Part shown: in pieces, positions 32,552 through 44,125 of the stretch
How the letters are laid out: each line of letters starts with the position of its first letter
Numbering within the stretch: position 1 is the stretch's first letter
Origin: Elmis aenea
Taxonomy: Eukaryota; Arthropoda; Insecta; Coleoptera; Elmidae
Reading direction: 5' to 3'
Assembly (NCBI GenBank): GCA_947652605.1
Contig: OX393581.1
Location: 45,159,924 to 45,223,923 of the forward strand
DNA: 64,000 nucleotides
The notes under the pieces: model-generated
Seen by the model: only the letters and a program-made list of their open reading frames with translations
What the model was told of the DNA's origin: nothing
The model's database searches: none
Program-made: the position numbers and the translations under genes

Positions 32552-32916
32552 ATTATCTGGGCATACATGACAATAGTCACATCTTTTAAACTTAAAAGTT
32601 GATTATAATAAACAAAAAATTGTTAAAACCAATCTTGTTTATGCTTATATCACCAAAAGTGTAAAATATTTGCATAATCAGAAAGACCTAAATTAGGTAA
32701 AAAAGCATATTAGTGTTATTGGAAAGGAAAAAACTACGTTTTAACATTTGTCAAAATATTGAATACGTTTTTATACAACTTTAATATGTATAAGGAGTCT
32801 CAGTAAAAAAAACAGCCTTGTATCTTTTCTATCTTAAGAGATAGAGTTTTGGTGTTTCTAATAAAATATTTAGAGATTCGCAAGTTGTTTTTAAGAATAT
32901 CATTAGATTTTACATA

Positions 32917-33309
32917 CAGTGCGGCCCAAAATTATGGAAACAGGCAAGTATCTAGAATAAATTACAATGCAATTTGGTATCTGACCATGTATGCTACCAA
33001 AAATTGATATTTTTAGAGATATCGCGATTTTATTGTTCATTATTGGAGCAACGTAATGTTTTTAAGTAGGCTTTGATGGTAGACAGCCGTAATTCCAAAG
33101 AATTCATTACAAAAAAATGTCAAAAATTCATAAGGTAAAGGTAAAATAAAAAAAAACTAATAAAATCAAATATCTGAAAACAATTAAAAGTCTGTAACAT
33201 CTAAAGACTTATATAAAAAATATTTGATATAGTCTAAATATTTTTTAAATACTGGTAAGGCTCTATTTCTTTAAAAATAAAGTTACAAGGGAATTACTGG
33301 GGCAGACTG
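32917..33309. mobile_element. Possible Tc1/mariner-type MITE
   Basis: It starts TA-CAGTGCGGCCCAAAATTATGG and ends with the inverse of CAGTCTGCCCCAGTAATTCC, followed by TA. The ends match only in part, so this is a weaker call. Confidence 0.5.
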
Positions 33310-33353
33310 TACATGGCTATTTTTTAGATTTCTACTTAACAACAAATGATATA

Positions 33354-34719
33354 CAGGGTGATTGAAATTCGAGTTTAAGCATGGGGATCTCGTTTATTAC
33401 AATAGCTAGAGTACAGGTTTAAGTTTGGGAAAGTTGCTAAATTTGGTGCTTATTAATAATTCAAAGAGAAATTTAAAATATTTTATACGGCATTCGAGAA
33501 AATTAAAAAACCCCGGAAATACGATTTTTCAACATCGTCTATAACTCCTTTGGAGTATGAAATATTTTAGATGTGTAAAAACTTGCCCAAGCAACTTTTT
33601 AAGCCAAATTGGATGATGGTCACAAATTTTTCCCAGATCGATTCGATTTTGTTTTATGACAATCAAATTTATTTTTTCTTGTTGGCGCAATTTTTGCTAT
33701 TTACATAATCAAATAGCATTTATTTTTCTGAATTCATTGATGTATCACACATGGTGTTTTACGTCTTTATTCACTGTCAAATTTAAAAAAAAGGTTTTAA
33801 ACAATAACGAGTATAAATCAGGTAGGCCGGTCGTTGTAGTTTATGTTTTTTCCATGACAACCAATCAACAAACTAAAAGATTTGAAAGTCTATTACTTGT
33901 CATATTAATAGATTCGTCAAAATTTTTAATAACGAAGAAAAACGCGATATGCTGCGAATTTTTTATTCATTGAATAGGAATTCTATATTGTCAAGTCAAT
34001 GATATCCAGAAAGACAACACCCTTGTACACTTATTTTTGTACGTTGTACAGAAACTTAGGAAAATATGGGACTTTTGCCAAAAATATGACAGAAAAGTTT
34101 CAGATGACAATAAAAAAAACATTTTTATTACAAACATATCCAGATAAAACACTACATTAATCGCGTTAATCTTCGTTATTAAAGTTCATTTTTACGAATC
34201 TATTAATGTGACAAGAAGTAACAGACTTTCAAATCTTTTAGTTTGTTGATTGGTTGTCATGGAAACAACATAAACTACAACGACCGGCCTACCTGATTTA
34301 TAATGGTTATTGTTTAAAACCCTTTTTTTAAATTTGCAATGAATAAAGAAGTAAAATACAATATGTGATACATCAATGGATTCAGAAAAATAAGTGCTAT
34401 TTGATTATGAAAATAACAAAAATTGCGCCCATAAGAAAAAATAAAGTTGGTTGTCATAAAACAAAAACGAATCGATCTAGGAAAAATTTGTGACCACCAT
34501 CCAAAAGTTGCTTCGGCAATGTTTTAACACCTAATTTTTCATACTCCAAAGGAGTTACCTACAGACGATTTTCAAAAAACGTATTTTTCGGTCTTTCCTA
34601 ATTTTCTCGGATACTGTTTGAGATATTTCCAATTTATCAATAAGCACAAAATTTAGCAACTTTCCACAATTTAAACCTATACTTAGACCCATGCTTAGAC
34701 TCGAATTTTAATCAAGCTG
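33354..34719. mobile_element. Long palindromic mariner-type element, 1366 bp
   Basis: The left end, TA-CAGGGTGATTGAAATTCGAG, mirrors the right end, which read inward is CAGCTTGATTAAAATTCGAG. The two halves match through blocks such as ATCAGGTAGGCCGGTCGTTG, CATGACAACCAATCAACAAA and TTAATAACGAAG. Each arm is about 570-600 bp, around a loop of about 200 bp (33955-34150). No transposase is seen. The transcript would fold into a long hairpin. Confidence 0.9.
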
Positions 34720-34739
34720 TATATGTAACTGAAGAGACA

Positions 34740-36600
34740 AAAAAATCTTACATACTAGACTAACAATGTGCGCATCAATTCAATTCTTTAAATTTTCTTA
34801 ATGGAAAAATCTATTGATATAGTTTAGTTATTAAACTTTTCTCTGTACGTGAAGTTTTGTTCAAGACAGATAATTATTACAAACTAGAAACAATCTGTGG
34901 CACCAAATGAGTCGATTTATTTTCTGATAATTTTACCAGTTCTTTACTTTTCCAACAAAACGACGACACAAATGAAGAAATATTTTAAAACTTTCTTCAT
35001 CCTTAGAATGTTGTTTTTGCTAAGAAGTATTAATCTTTCGTCTTAAATCATTCTTAAAGTTTAACGCGCTGCGTTAAAGATTTGTTTAGACAATGTTGGA
35101 AGTTAAAACATTCTCGACACAATTACCTGTTATTTTTATATAATTGTACAATTACTTCTTAAATTATGTAAACAGTGACAGTCTGCTTTGTTCATCATTA
35201 ACATACACTTAATTTTACGACGCTATTGTAAATTTCAAAGTTATTTGTTTTTAGATTTCACCTTATCGCTTCAACTAATAACACAATATAGTGTTTTTCA
35301 TGCGTTTTACATTATATTATCTGACTAAATTTAATTGAAATAAAGTCTGTCCTACTAATTTGATCGTTTAGTTTCCATACAATAACAAATTTATCTTCCC
35401 TCCTGTATAAACTTTATGTATAATAATAAGCATGCTGCGATTTTAACCAATTTAATTAAATAAAACAAACATACGTCAAATACAGGAATCAAGTTTGCCG
35501 CAAATTATGTTTTACGGTAACCTATTATAACTTTTTTGCAAAATCAATATGAATATTTTTTTCTGACGTGATAAAATTAAATGAACAGTACAGGATGGGC
35601 AAATTTCGATGTTTTCATAGGGTATCTCGGTAACTATGAGAGGTATCGAAAAACGGATCCCACTTCCTCAATCTTTACTTTCGAGAAAAAGTTAATGGTG
35701 AAAACTAAAATTGGTTATCGTCTTTTGTTTCCGAGTTATCACCGATATCTCGATTTTTCGACTTTTTGTTTTATGACTGTCTCGCTTGTTTATGAAAATA
35801 AAGAAAAATAATGTTGACGTTCTGCAGGCAATTTTTTGATAAGGGCATAGACAATTTTTCAAAAAAAAATCGAAATTCGAGTTGTGACACAAAGTTGTAT
35901 TTTTAAAAAATAGAACCCATAGTTGGCTGTGGCATCACTAGAAAGGGGATTTTTTCTCCATTCAAATAATATAATTATATCATGTGGGTTCGATTTATTA
36001 ATAAAAATGAACCAAATAAATGGTATTTAAATTTTATCACTTAAAGCGATATGAATTTTGTTTTGAATCGACTTAAACTTAAACAAAAATAACAAATTTT
36101 CCTTTAAAATAAACAAACACTTTCGTCTTTGTCTGATTTTTTGCAGATTATTAAATAATTTTTGAGTAAAATTAAATATTTACAAGGCAAATTAGATATG
36201 TTGCGCGATTAATTATAATTTCTTGATATCTTAATGCGGTTTTAATATTTGCGCATACCGCATACATGCAATAAAACTAAGTAAAACCTTCGCACAAATC
36301 TGAGCGTTATTAGATTATTAGACAAATATTTAATCTCCCTATACTTACTCGTTGAGATTAAGATATCAACAGAATCAATAAGTCTACTGCCATGAAGCGT
36401 TAATAATTAAGCTTTGGATAAGATTACAGAGCCGTATAATGGGTAGTCATAGAAAAAGTCAGAGAAGCGGAAATATCAAGGAAAATCCTTTGTTCAAATG
36501 TTTTTCTGCACTACCATCCTCATCTTTTTAACGACTATACAATTAAATGTTTTATCGTATTTAGCTTAAGTATACTGGGTGTTTTGTATAAGACTGTAAC
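34740..36600. other. Intergenic or intronic, nothing firm
   Basis: AT-rich DNA with no convincing gene. A lone TA-CAGGATGGGCAAATTTCG at 35591 may be a worn mariner-type end; its partner was not found. Confidence 0.5.
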
Positions 36601-36622
36601 CACATATGATTATTTTATTATA

Positions 36623-37007
36623 CAGGGTGTCCCAGATTATATTTCGAGAATGAAGATCTCGTTTATTATAGGAGATACATGTTTGTTTAAATTAGATGAA
36701 TTATTCTTAAGTGTGAGACGAACCACTATCTATTTTTAAAAGTACAAAATTCCTCGTTCTTCAGATGTTATAGCAAAAAAATATGAAAATATGATATCTA
36801 AAATAATAAGGGAGATATGACATATTATAAATATAACAAAAAAAAAGTTTTTCTTTAATAACTCAAAAACCGGAAATAATAGAATATTTTTGAAAAAGGT
36901 TCTGAGTTTGTCCCATAATACTACACATTTTTGGTAATTTAACCGTTTCTATATCTTGACCATTAAGCGAGATACCCATGTAATCCCATCGAATTTGGAC
37001 CACCCTG
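36623..37007. mobile_element. Tc1/mariner-type MITE, ~385 bp
   Basis: It starts TA-CAGGGTGTCCCAGATTATA and ends TTTGGACCACCCTG-TA. The ends match only loosely. Its right half (TAACCGTTTCTATATCTTGA, AAGCGAGATACCCATG) matches the MITE at 58352-58875. Confidence 0.75.
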
Positions 37008-37280
37008 TATGATGCAGAATTTTACTGTGATTTTCTTTACCCGAGATGTGATTTTTTCTTTTAAATGGGAATGTGATTTTTTTTACTAGTAGATACCTGA
37101 GAATATTTTTTTATTTCCGTATCTTATTTTTGTTCATGTTTTTGTTGATTCCCAAAATTAAAAACGTCATGATTTTCTGCATTGTTCATTTTAGTGAACC
37201 ATCCCATTCTTAGTAGGCTCAATAGGGGGCCTCCAGATCAGGTTGCGCCCGGGGCCCCACAAAATCAAGATCCGCCACTG
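37008..37280. mobile_element. Partial hAT element (copy of 58093-58350, inverted)
   Basis: It ends AAGATCCGCCACTG and holds GGCCCCACAAAATCAAGATC and AGTGAACCATC, the inverse of the left part of the hAT element at 58093. The mariner-type MITE abuts it at the same place (next to TGATGCAGAATTTTAC) in both copies. The other hAT end is missing here. Confidence 0.75.
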
Positions 37281-38120
37281 GCAACACTGTTCACAAGTGA
37301 TACGTCCACTTGAACGAATCGTTTTCAAGTGATTCGTCTCTATTCTATTGCTCACAACTTCTTCCTCTGTTTTATTTCTCTTCTTTTCAGTCATGTGAGT
37401 GCTTGTAAATTAGTGTAAATTGGGTTATATGTTCTCGGGACAAGCACCGTAGCGTTTGAATAACTAAAAGGGTAACACATTGTTAAAATGTATTAGTTTA
37501 GGATTTTAAAAGCGTTTGTATTGTTGCGTTGGGGACAAGGGAGAGGCATTTTCAATCCTTTCATGAACCAACCGCCTACGCCTGATCGACAGCGTTATAT
37601 TTAGTCCTTTCTTCACTTTCGTTTCACCACTATAATTAAGTGTTATTGACAGACTTAAACACTCATATCAAATTCAATATCGATCGTCATAATGATGGGC
37701 TGATATTAAACAGAAATTTTATTGCCAACTTGTAAAAGCATTGTTAAAAATATTTTCATTTTATTCCATTATTTTCGCATGTAAATATTGCATATGAAAC
37801 AAATGCAGTAACTGTTTGTTCATTAAGTTTGTTAGGAAAAGCAAAGTTAAATAAACCAAGTTAAATGGATGTCCATATTTTCATCGTGTGCAGAGGCACA
37901 TGGATTTGTTTTAAATTAACTTTGGGGAAAATAAGACAATATTTATTTGTTCAGGTTCGCAGCTTTTAAATATATATTTTTGGGCAACAAGATACTAATA
38001 ACATAACCCACTAATAAACCTTAATTTAATATGCTTGTTTGATCTCAAATAGTTTTCTTATTTCAACCTAATAATAGATGTTTTATATAATGTCGAGAAA
38101 CAAACTTTCTGTACCAGTTA
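37281..38120. other. No gene recognised
   Basis: AT-rich, with no ORF of note, repeat pair or RNA gene that I can identify. Confidence 0.5.
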
Positions 38121-38124
38121 GCTT

Positions 38125-38260
38125 TCAGACCTTAAAAGCAGGGCTTCGAACCGGAACTGAACCGAAAACCGAAAACCGGAAAAAACCGTTATTTTTGTCG
38201 GAACGAAAACCGAAACTGAACCGAAAAAAAATATCGGTTTATTACGGTTCGGTACATGTT
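38125..38260. mobile_element. hAT MITE fragment with ACCGAAAACCG motifs
   Basis: CAGGGCTTCGAACCGGAACT and repeated ACCGAAAAC motifs resemble the MITE at 15945-16434. No matching right end or target duplication was found. Confidence 0.55.
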
Positions 38261-38589
38261 CAACAAACTCGAGTGTTTTGTATGTGTTTAACATGCCCTT
38301 ATCAATTTCAAAATGTTTTAACGCGCCGTTTTGATTTTATCTAAGATCGTAGGAAGGGGGTAATTTCATGAGTAGGTATATACAAATCTGCACATACTTA
38401 ACACATATCCTATAAAATCAAAGCTTTATTTTTAAAAACAAAGCTTTTAATTAAAAAACTTATTATACATTTTATCAATATTTGGAGCATGGAGCGGAGC
38501 TGGAGCTGGAGCAGGCAGATTGATGACTGAGCGGAGCTGGAGCGGAGCAATTAAAACATTGGACTGCTCTAAACCCCTGCAAGATGAAG

Positions 38590-39400
38590 CTATAAAACCA
38601 TCGAAAAAGAAAGTCAAAAAATACAAAGTGTGATATTGGAACATGGAAAGAATAACTGTATCAGAAGTTCGTTATACGGATGACATGGTAATATTGCGAA
38701 GGATGAAACACACCAAAAGAAAATCTGGAAATAAACCAAAAGAAGAGGAAAACAATGATTATAGGAAAAAATGCACAACACAATATGGAGCTGAATGGAA
38801 AAAAACCTAAAACAAGTACAGAAATTTAAATGTTTAGGATTGAAGATAACAAAAGACGGAAAACTCGATGGAGAAATCAGAGAAAGAAGAACAAGAGGAG
38901 GAAGATTATTCAATAGTATTAAAAACACATTCTTACGGAAAAAGTAATTCCGAAAGAAGTAAAAATAGAAATACAAAAAAAAGTTATCATCCCTATGCTA
39001 ATATATGGCTCTGAGACATGAACCACAACAGAAAAACACAAAAAGGCTTTGGAAGCAACCGAGATGAGATTTCTGAGAAGACTAGAAAATAAAACCAAAT
39101 TGAACAAAATTAGAAACACAACACAGAGAAAATTTAAAAGTGAAATCAATAAGAAATAAAATAAAAGAAGGAGTACTGCGATGGTTCGGACATGTAAAAC
39201 GTATGGACAACACAAGGTTAATAAGGAAAGTATTTAATACGAGTACAAAAAAAAAACGAGAGACAGTCCAAGGAAAAAGTGACAGGAAGGAGTAAAACAA
39301 GCACGACAGAAAAGGAATGAAGTGGGAGGCGGAGGATATAGGGAATAAGGTTCAAAACAGAAAATAATGGAGGAAGATATGAAAGACTTCAACAAATGAA
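38590..39400 (+). pseudogene. Degraded RTE-like reverse transcriptase relic
   Basis: Across plus-strand frames, broken by stops and shifts, I read VRYTDDMVIL (the catalytic box, T for A), ELNGKN, then KFKCLGLKITKDGKLDGEIR, VIIPMLIYGSET, ATEMRFLRRLENKTKLNKIRN and a final MVRTC/FGHV-type block. This is the order found in the intact part of the other RT relics in this window, but the sequence is from another lineage. It is heavily decayed. Confidence 0.7.
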
Positions 39401-40340
39401 AACCCAACCCAGTGCCTTATACCCCTGAGGTTAGATAGGCGGCATGTTTTGTAAGTAACTAAGGGAATGCAGGAAGTGGAAATTTAACGACATTCTGCAT
39501 CCTAATTTCTCGTAATTTTGTAAAAGGTTTTCCACTACAGCTGATAGTTTTCTTCCTTCCGTTCGCTTCATATTTTATTGCTTCAACAGTTTTATCAATC
39601 GGTCTATTTACAGTGCAGCTCACCGGACCGTCCAGTATACTAAGAGGTCTGTTCGACTGTATGTGCACAACAATTTTGCCCTTCGCTCGAACTTTTAAAA
39701 GCCGTGTCTGCTAAATTATACCGCAAGTGTTACGATGTTTAGTATACAGTGTCACCACGGGATAAAGGAGATTTTGCTTTTTAAAATTCATGCCCGGTGG
39801 TGACAATGCGTTTTCTGTCTCCATTAAGTAAATGCGATGCGAGGCTCTACGCATTTGCGTATCGCATAGTAGCAGCGATCACTCATTTGATTTAAAGGGA
39901 AATATGCCACGCCACCACACCTACTAAACATCTGTCGCACCTCAATATTATAAAATTTCTCGCTCACTTCAAAGGTGTCTTTAAATTTAATAAAAGAGTA
40001 ATAAATCGGAAAAGCGTTTTAAATGTATTATTATTCAAAAAATGCGATTCTATTTACTTGTAAAAGCTACATTTTGTAAAATGGTAGAATCCATGGGGAA
40101 ATAAGGAGAAAGTTGTTAGTTTGTAAGTTCGGTAACTTTGGATTATTTGTGGTCAGATAGCTTGGTAAAAATGTATCTTCTTTACTTTTACAGCACGTTT
40201 TTTTAACTTACCGAAGGTTTATCATGTAACTTAAAACAAAAAACCGTATAAATACGGCAAATGTATTTTAATATATTTTAATTTTTTTCAACGTTAAATG
40301 GTTTGTCTTTAACTTAATAATTATAATAATAGTCAAGTTT
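39401..40340. other. No gene; one hairpin
   Basis: No convincing gene. GTCACCACGGG near 39750 and CCCGGTGGTGAC near 39795 form an inverted pair around about 34 bases. A lone CAGGGTGTCCAAAGTTTAAG at 40345 is another mariner-type end. Confidence 0.5.
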
Positions 40341-40945
40341 ACAGGGTGTCCAAAGTTTAAGGCTAAGAGCTAGAAATTTAGACAAAAAGGCAAAATTTGG
40401 TGGTGAATTAATTAAAAAATGAAAATACCGTGGTCCTTTTGGTTCAAAAGTTTTAAGAAAATTCGAGTTGTTATTTTCTCAATATCTGTAATAATAAAAA
40501 ATAGGTAAAGCCAAAATACGAAAACAGCTTCTAAACTAAGAGAGCCATAGTGCTTTTTTTCATATTTGCATTTTGTATCAAATTTTGCTCCAAATTAACC
40601 GACCTCGTATCTCTTAAGATAAGAGAAATTCCCATATTATATTTAAAAAAAATCCTTTTTAATTGCTGGTCATAGTTTTTGACATTCTGCTTAGTTATTT
40701 GCGTTTTATTTTATGTTATAATTTATAATACACATCCAGATAACAATTAATTATGGATACTTCGAGCACTTCCATCAAGTTCTTTTTCTTGACGTATTAT
40801 CAGTGATTGGTGGGGCCCTAGTAAGATTAATAAAGATGATTATGGAAGTATCAAGAGCAGCAATACTATCGCACGAAGGAATCTCGAAAGAATTCGAATT
40901 AAACAAAGGGGTCAAGCAAGGTGATGGACTATCAGCGACAATATA

Positions 40946-42852
40946 CAGGGTGCACCACGACCCTGAAATTCTTCGATAGCTCCTTTATTAATGAAAATAT
41001 AAAAAAATGTTTAATACAAATATTGTGCGAAACTATTTTCTACATAACATAAAATTATTTTCAAATATACAGGGTGTTTCGTTTGACCGGCACATATAAA
41101 AATTTAATTTTTTTAAATAGAACATTCTGTATATTTTTACATTTTTGGATTCTTCTTAAAATTTACTTTAAAAAATGTATTAGGTTATATGGGTCTTAGG
41201 TCAACCGTTTTCGTAAAATTTACATTTTTATGAAATTTTTGATCAATACAACACTTTCAATTTTTTTAACATTAAAGTTGTTTAAAATAGCGGTATAATT
41301 TCGTTTAAAATTTAGATTGACAATAGATTAATTAACACTTTGCGCTAGCTACATTTAAAAAATATTATACAGGGTGTTTTTTACGCTTGGTCAAACTTGT
41401 GTAACTTTAAACATCGATAAGTCATTTTTCTTAAATGTAACACCCTGTATATTTTTACATTTTCTTGTAGAGAATTTAATTGTCTTTCGAAATTATTAAG
41501 CATGTCCTATACCTAAAGTTAATATTTTTCGAGCTATCTCGATTTTTGTTAGTATTACTAAGGCAATTAAAATATTTTAAAGTGGGCCATGGACGTAAGT
41601 CGTAATTTTCCAAAGAATTTTTAAACAAAAGAATAAAAAGAGCTCCAACTTTAATTTTAGTCCAATAATGTACCTTTTTCCCCCGAAATTTATCGTATAA
41701 ATTGTTTAAAATCAAATCCTTGTTCATGTTCTACGCACAGCCGTAGATGTTGTCTCAAAGACTCTAGCACTCTTGATAACATTTCGGGGGTTATACCATT
41801 AAAAGCAACACAGCAAGTAATGCAGTTGCCGAACACAGAATATCCTAATAGATGGATAGGACGAGGTAGACCAATCTCCTGGCCACCTAGGTCACCTGAT
41901 CTTACCTCTATAGATTTATTTTTGTGGGGACCCATAAAATAGGTGTATCAAGACCCCCCAACAACTGCTGAAGATGTGCAGAACAGGATTCGTGTTGGTT
42001 TTGATGGTATAACCCCCGAAATGTTATAAAGGGAGCTAGAGTCTTTCAGACAAAGTCTACGGCTGTGCGTAGAACAAGGACAGAATCTTGAACAATTTAT
42101 ACGATAAATTTCGGTAAAATGGGGTACATTTTTAGCCTAAAATTAAAGTTGCAGCTCTTTTCATTCTTTTGTTTAAAAATTCTTTGAAAAATTACGACTT
42201 ACGTCCATGGCCCACTTTAAAATATTTTAATTGCCTTAGTAATACTAACAAAAATCGAGATAGCTCGAAAAATATTAACTTTAGGTATAGGACATGCTTA
42301 ATAATTTCGAAAGACAATTAAATTCTCTACAAGAAAATGTAAAAATATACAGGGTGTTACATTTAAGAAAAATGACTTATCGATGTTTAAAATTTCACAA
42401 GTTTGACCAAGCGTAAAAAACACCCTGTATAATATTTTTTAAATGTAGCTAGCGCAAAGTGTTAATTAATCTATTGTCAATCTAAATTTTAAACGAAATT
42501 TTACCGCTTTTTTAAATAACTTTAATGAAAAAAAAAATTGAAAGTTCTGTATCGCTCAAAATTTTCACAAAAGTGTAAATTTTACGAAAACGGTTGACTT
42601 AAGACCCATATAACCTAATACATTTTTTAAAGTAAATTTTAAGAAGAATCCAAAAATGTAAACATTTACGGGGTGTTTTGTTTAAAAAAACTAAATTTTT
42701 ATATGTACTGGTCAAACGAAACACCCTGTATATTTGAAAATAATTTTAGGTTATGTAGAAAATAGGTTCGCACAATATTTGTATTAGACATTTTTTGATA
42801 TTTTTATTAATAAATGAGCTATCGAAGAATCTCAGGGTCGTGGTGCACCCTG
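40946..42852. mobile_element. Palindromic mariner-type element, 1907 bp, inserted in the RT relic
   Basis: It runs CAGGGTGCACCACGACCCTG ... GGTGCACCCTG, preceded by TA and followed by TG, a mutated TA. The two halves are inverted copies for about 900 bp each, including the nested ends ATACAGGGTGTTTCGTTTGA and its mirror. Taking the element out restores TIYTIALEG across the RT frame. The centre carries the C-terminal end of a mariner-like transposase on the plus strand, and the arms repeat that end inverted. Confidence 0.92.
41796..42107 (+). pseudogene. Mariner-like (IS630/Tc1/mariner) transposase C-terminal relic
   Basis: In the centre of the palindrome, one frame reads QLPNTEYPN (two stops removed from the count), RWIGRGRPISWPPRSPDLTS, IDLFLWGPIK, a stop at 41940, VYQDPPTTAEDVQNRI, then another stop at 42027, and ends LCVEQGQNLEQFIR. 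The SPDLTSID motif is the region of the third catalytic Asp in mariner-type DDE transposases. The N-terminal DNA-binding part and the first two catalytic Asp residues are absent. Confidence 0.82.
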
Positions 42853-43847
42853 TGTACAATTGCGTTAGAAGGTATATTTAAAAAATTTGGAATAAAAGGG
42901 ACTATAATTGAAAAATCAGCACAAATAGTAGCAAATGCCGATGATCTAGCCTTAATAGCAAGAGACAGGAAGGGTTTAAAAGAAGCATTGTCGAAAATCG
43001 AGACGAAGACAAAGAAAAAGGGGCTTAAAATAATTCAGGAAAAAACAAAATAAATGGAAATAAAAAAGAAACATACAGAAGGAGAAAACAGAGAAGTAGT
43101 GGTAGGAAATAATACGTTCGAAGAAGTAGAAACTTTAAAATATCTGGGAACAGTAATTAATCGCCAGAACCGCAAGTGCGAAGAAATGAAACAACGAATA
43201 CAAGCGGGATATAAAGCATATTATGAATATAAAACTTACATGAAAAATAGGAAAATCAGTAAAAATTCAAAAATGCAAATCTATAAAATAGCGATACGAC
43301 CTCTGGTGATATACGGAGCAGAGACGATGTGTATGACGAGGAAGAGAGAAGAAAATTTTAAAATTATTGAAAGAAAAATAGTGAGGAAAATGTATGGGGC
43401 GAGAAAAATAGAGGATGAATACATAAGGGTAACGAATAACGAAATTAATACAATACTAAAAGGGGAAGATATAGTCAAAGTAATAAAAGCTGCAAGAATT
43501 TGATGGTATGGACATATAAGTAGAAGAAAGGGACAGTCTATTCTAAAAAGGATCTCAAAATTGAAACCACAAGTGACAAGATCGAGAGGAAGACCAAAAA
43601 TACGCTGGGAAGACCAAGTGATAGCTGATACCTATAGGAAAAATAGGAATAACAGGATGGAGAAAGAAAATGCTTGATGGGAAGACATGGAAGCAAGTCG
43701 TACAAGATCCAAAGACAAACAACAACCGATAGGAAGTGAAAGAACAGAAATAGCGCAGTGACGATGCGAAAAATAATAGTCAGTAGGGCTCCAATGAGCG
43801 GTTATTATTCCAATATGGAATGCATAGCCTTTTATAATAGATAATAG

Positions 43848-44125
43848 TAGCGCCCCAACCGCGCTCGGTGGTTGGTTGTGTTAACAACCTAACTTGCAAT
43901 CGGAGGTCATGGGTTCGAATCCCAGGGCCTTCTGTCATTGTAGGGGCTTCAGGAGGTTTCCTATACAGTTAAGGCAAATGCTGTGGCGGTACTTCCACCT
44001 ATCCTAGCCCATCCTTGACTGTCCACATCCTTGCCCACTATCCTTGTACCTCTAGCGGCTGAAGAGGGGGTCAATACTCCCTATAGCAGTCTACCGCACG
44101 AGAGGGCGGCGTTTCAAGGTAGAGC
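43848..44125 (+). repeat. tRNA-like SINE
   Basis: GGTTCGAATCC at 43912-43922 is a good polymerase III B box. About 45 bases upstream, GCTCGGTGGTTGG is a plausible A box. The flanking bases do not close into a tRNA acceptor stem, and a non-tRNA body follows, so a tRNA-derived SINE is more likely than a tRNA gene. The ends are approximate. Confidence 0.5.

Larger units (their letters stand above)
40815..43740 (+). pseudogene. RTE-like reverse transcriptase relic split by a 1.9-kb palindromic transposon
   Basis: The part before the insertion (40832-40945) has SRAAILSHEGISKEFELNKG and VKQGDGLSATIY (motif B). After it (42855 on) come TIALEGIFKKFG, then NADDLALIARD, where Tyr of the catalytic YADD box is Asn. 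A stop follows at 43051. The next frame (43054-43500) has TLKYLGTVINRQNRK, AIRPLVIYGAET and the C-terminal thumb. After a stop the end reads WYGHISRRK, SRGRPKIRWEDQV. The 5' half with the endonuclease is absent. It is clearly dead. Confidence 0.85.

Noticed and set aside
38614..39300. Overlapping minus ORFs of 72-120 codons, rich in Phe and Leu
   Set aside because: They are antisense to the degraded RT relic on the plus strand; the hydrophobic look comes from the complement of A-rich coding DNA.
41690..41935. 81-codon minus ORF as a separate gene
   Set aside because: Its C-terminal half is the inverted-arm copy of the mariner transposase end; the rest is antisense to the plus-strand relic.
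43848..43935. True tRNA gene
   Set aside because: The B box is good, but I cannot fold an acceptor stem or clear anticodon loop, and unrelated sequence follows directly.
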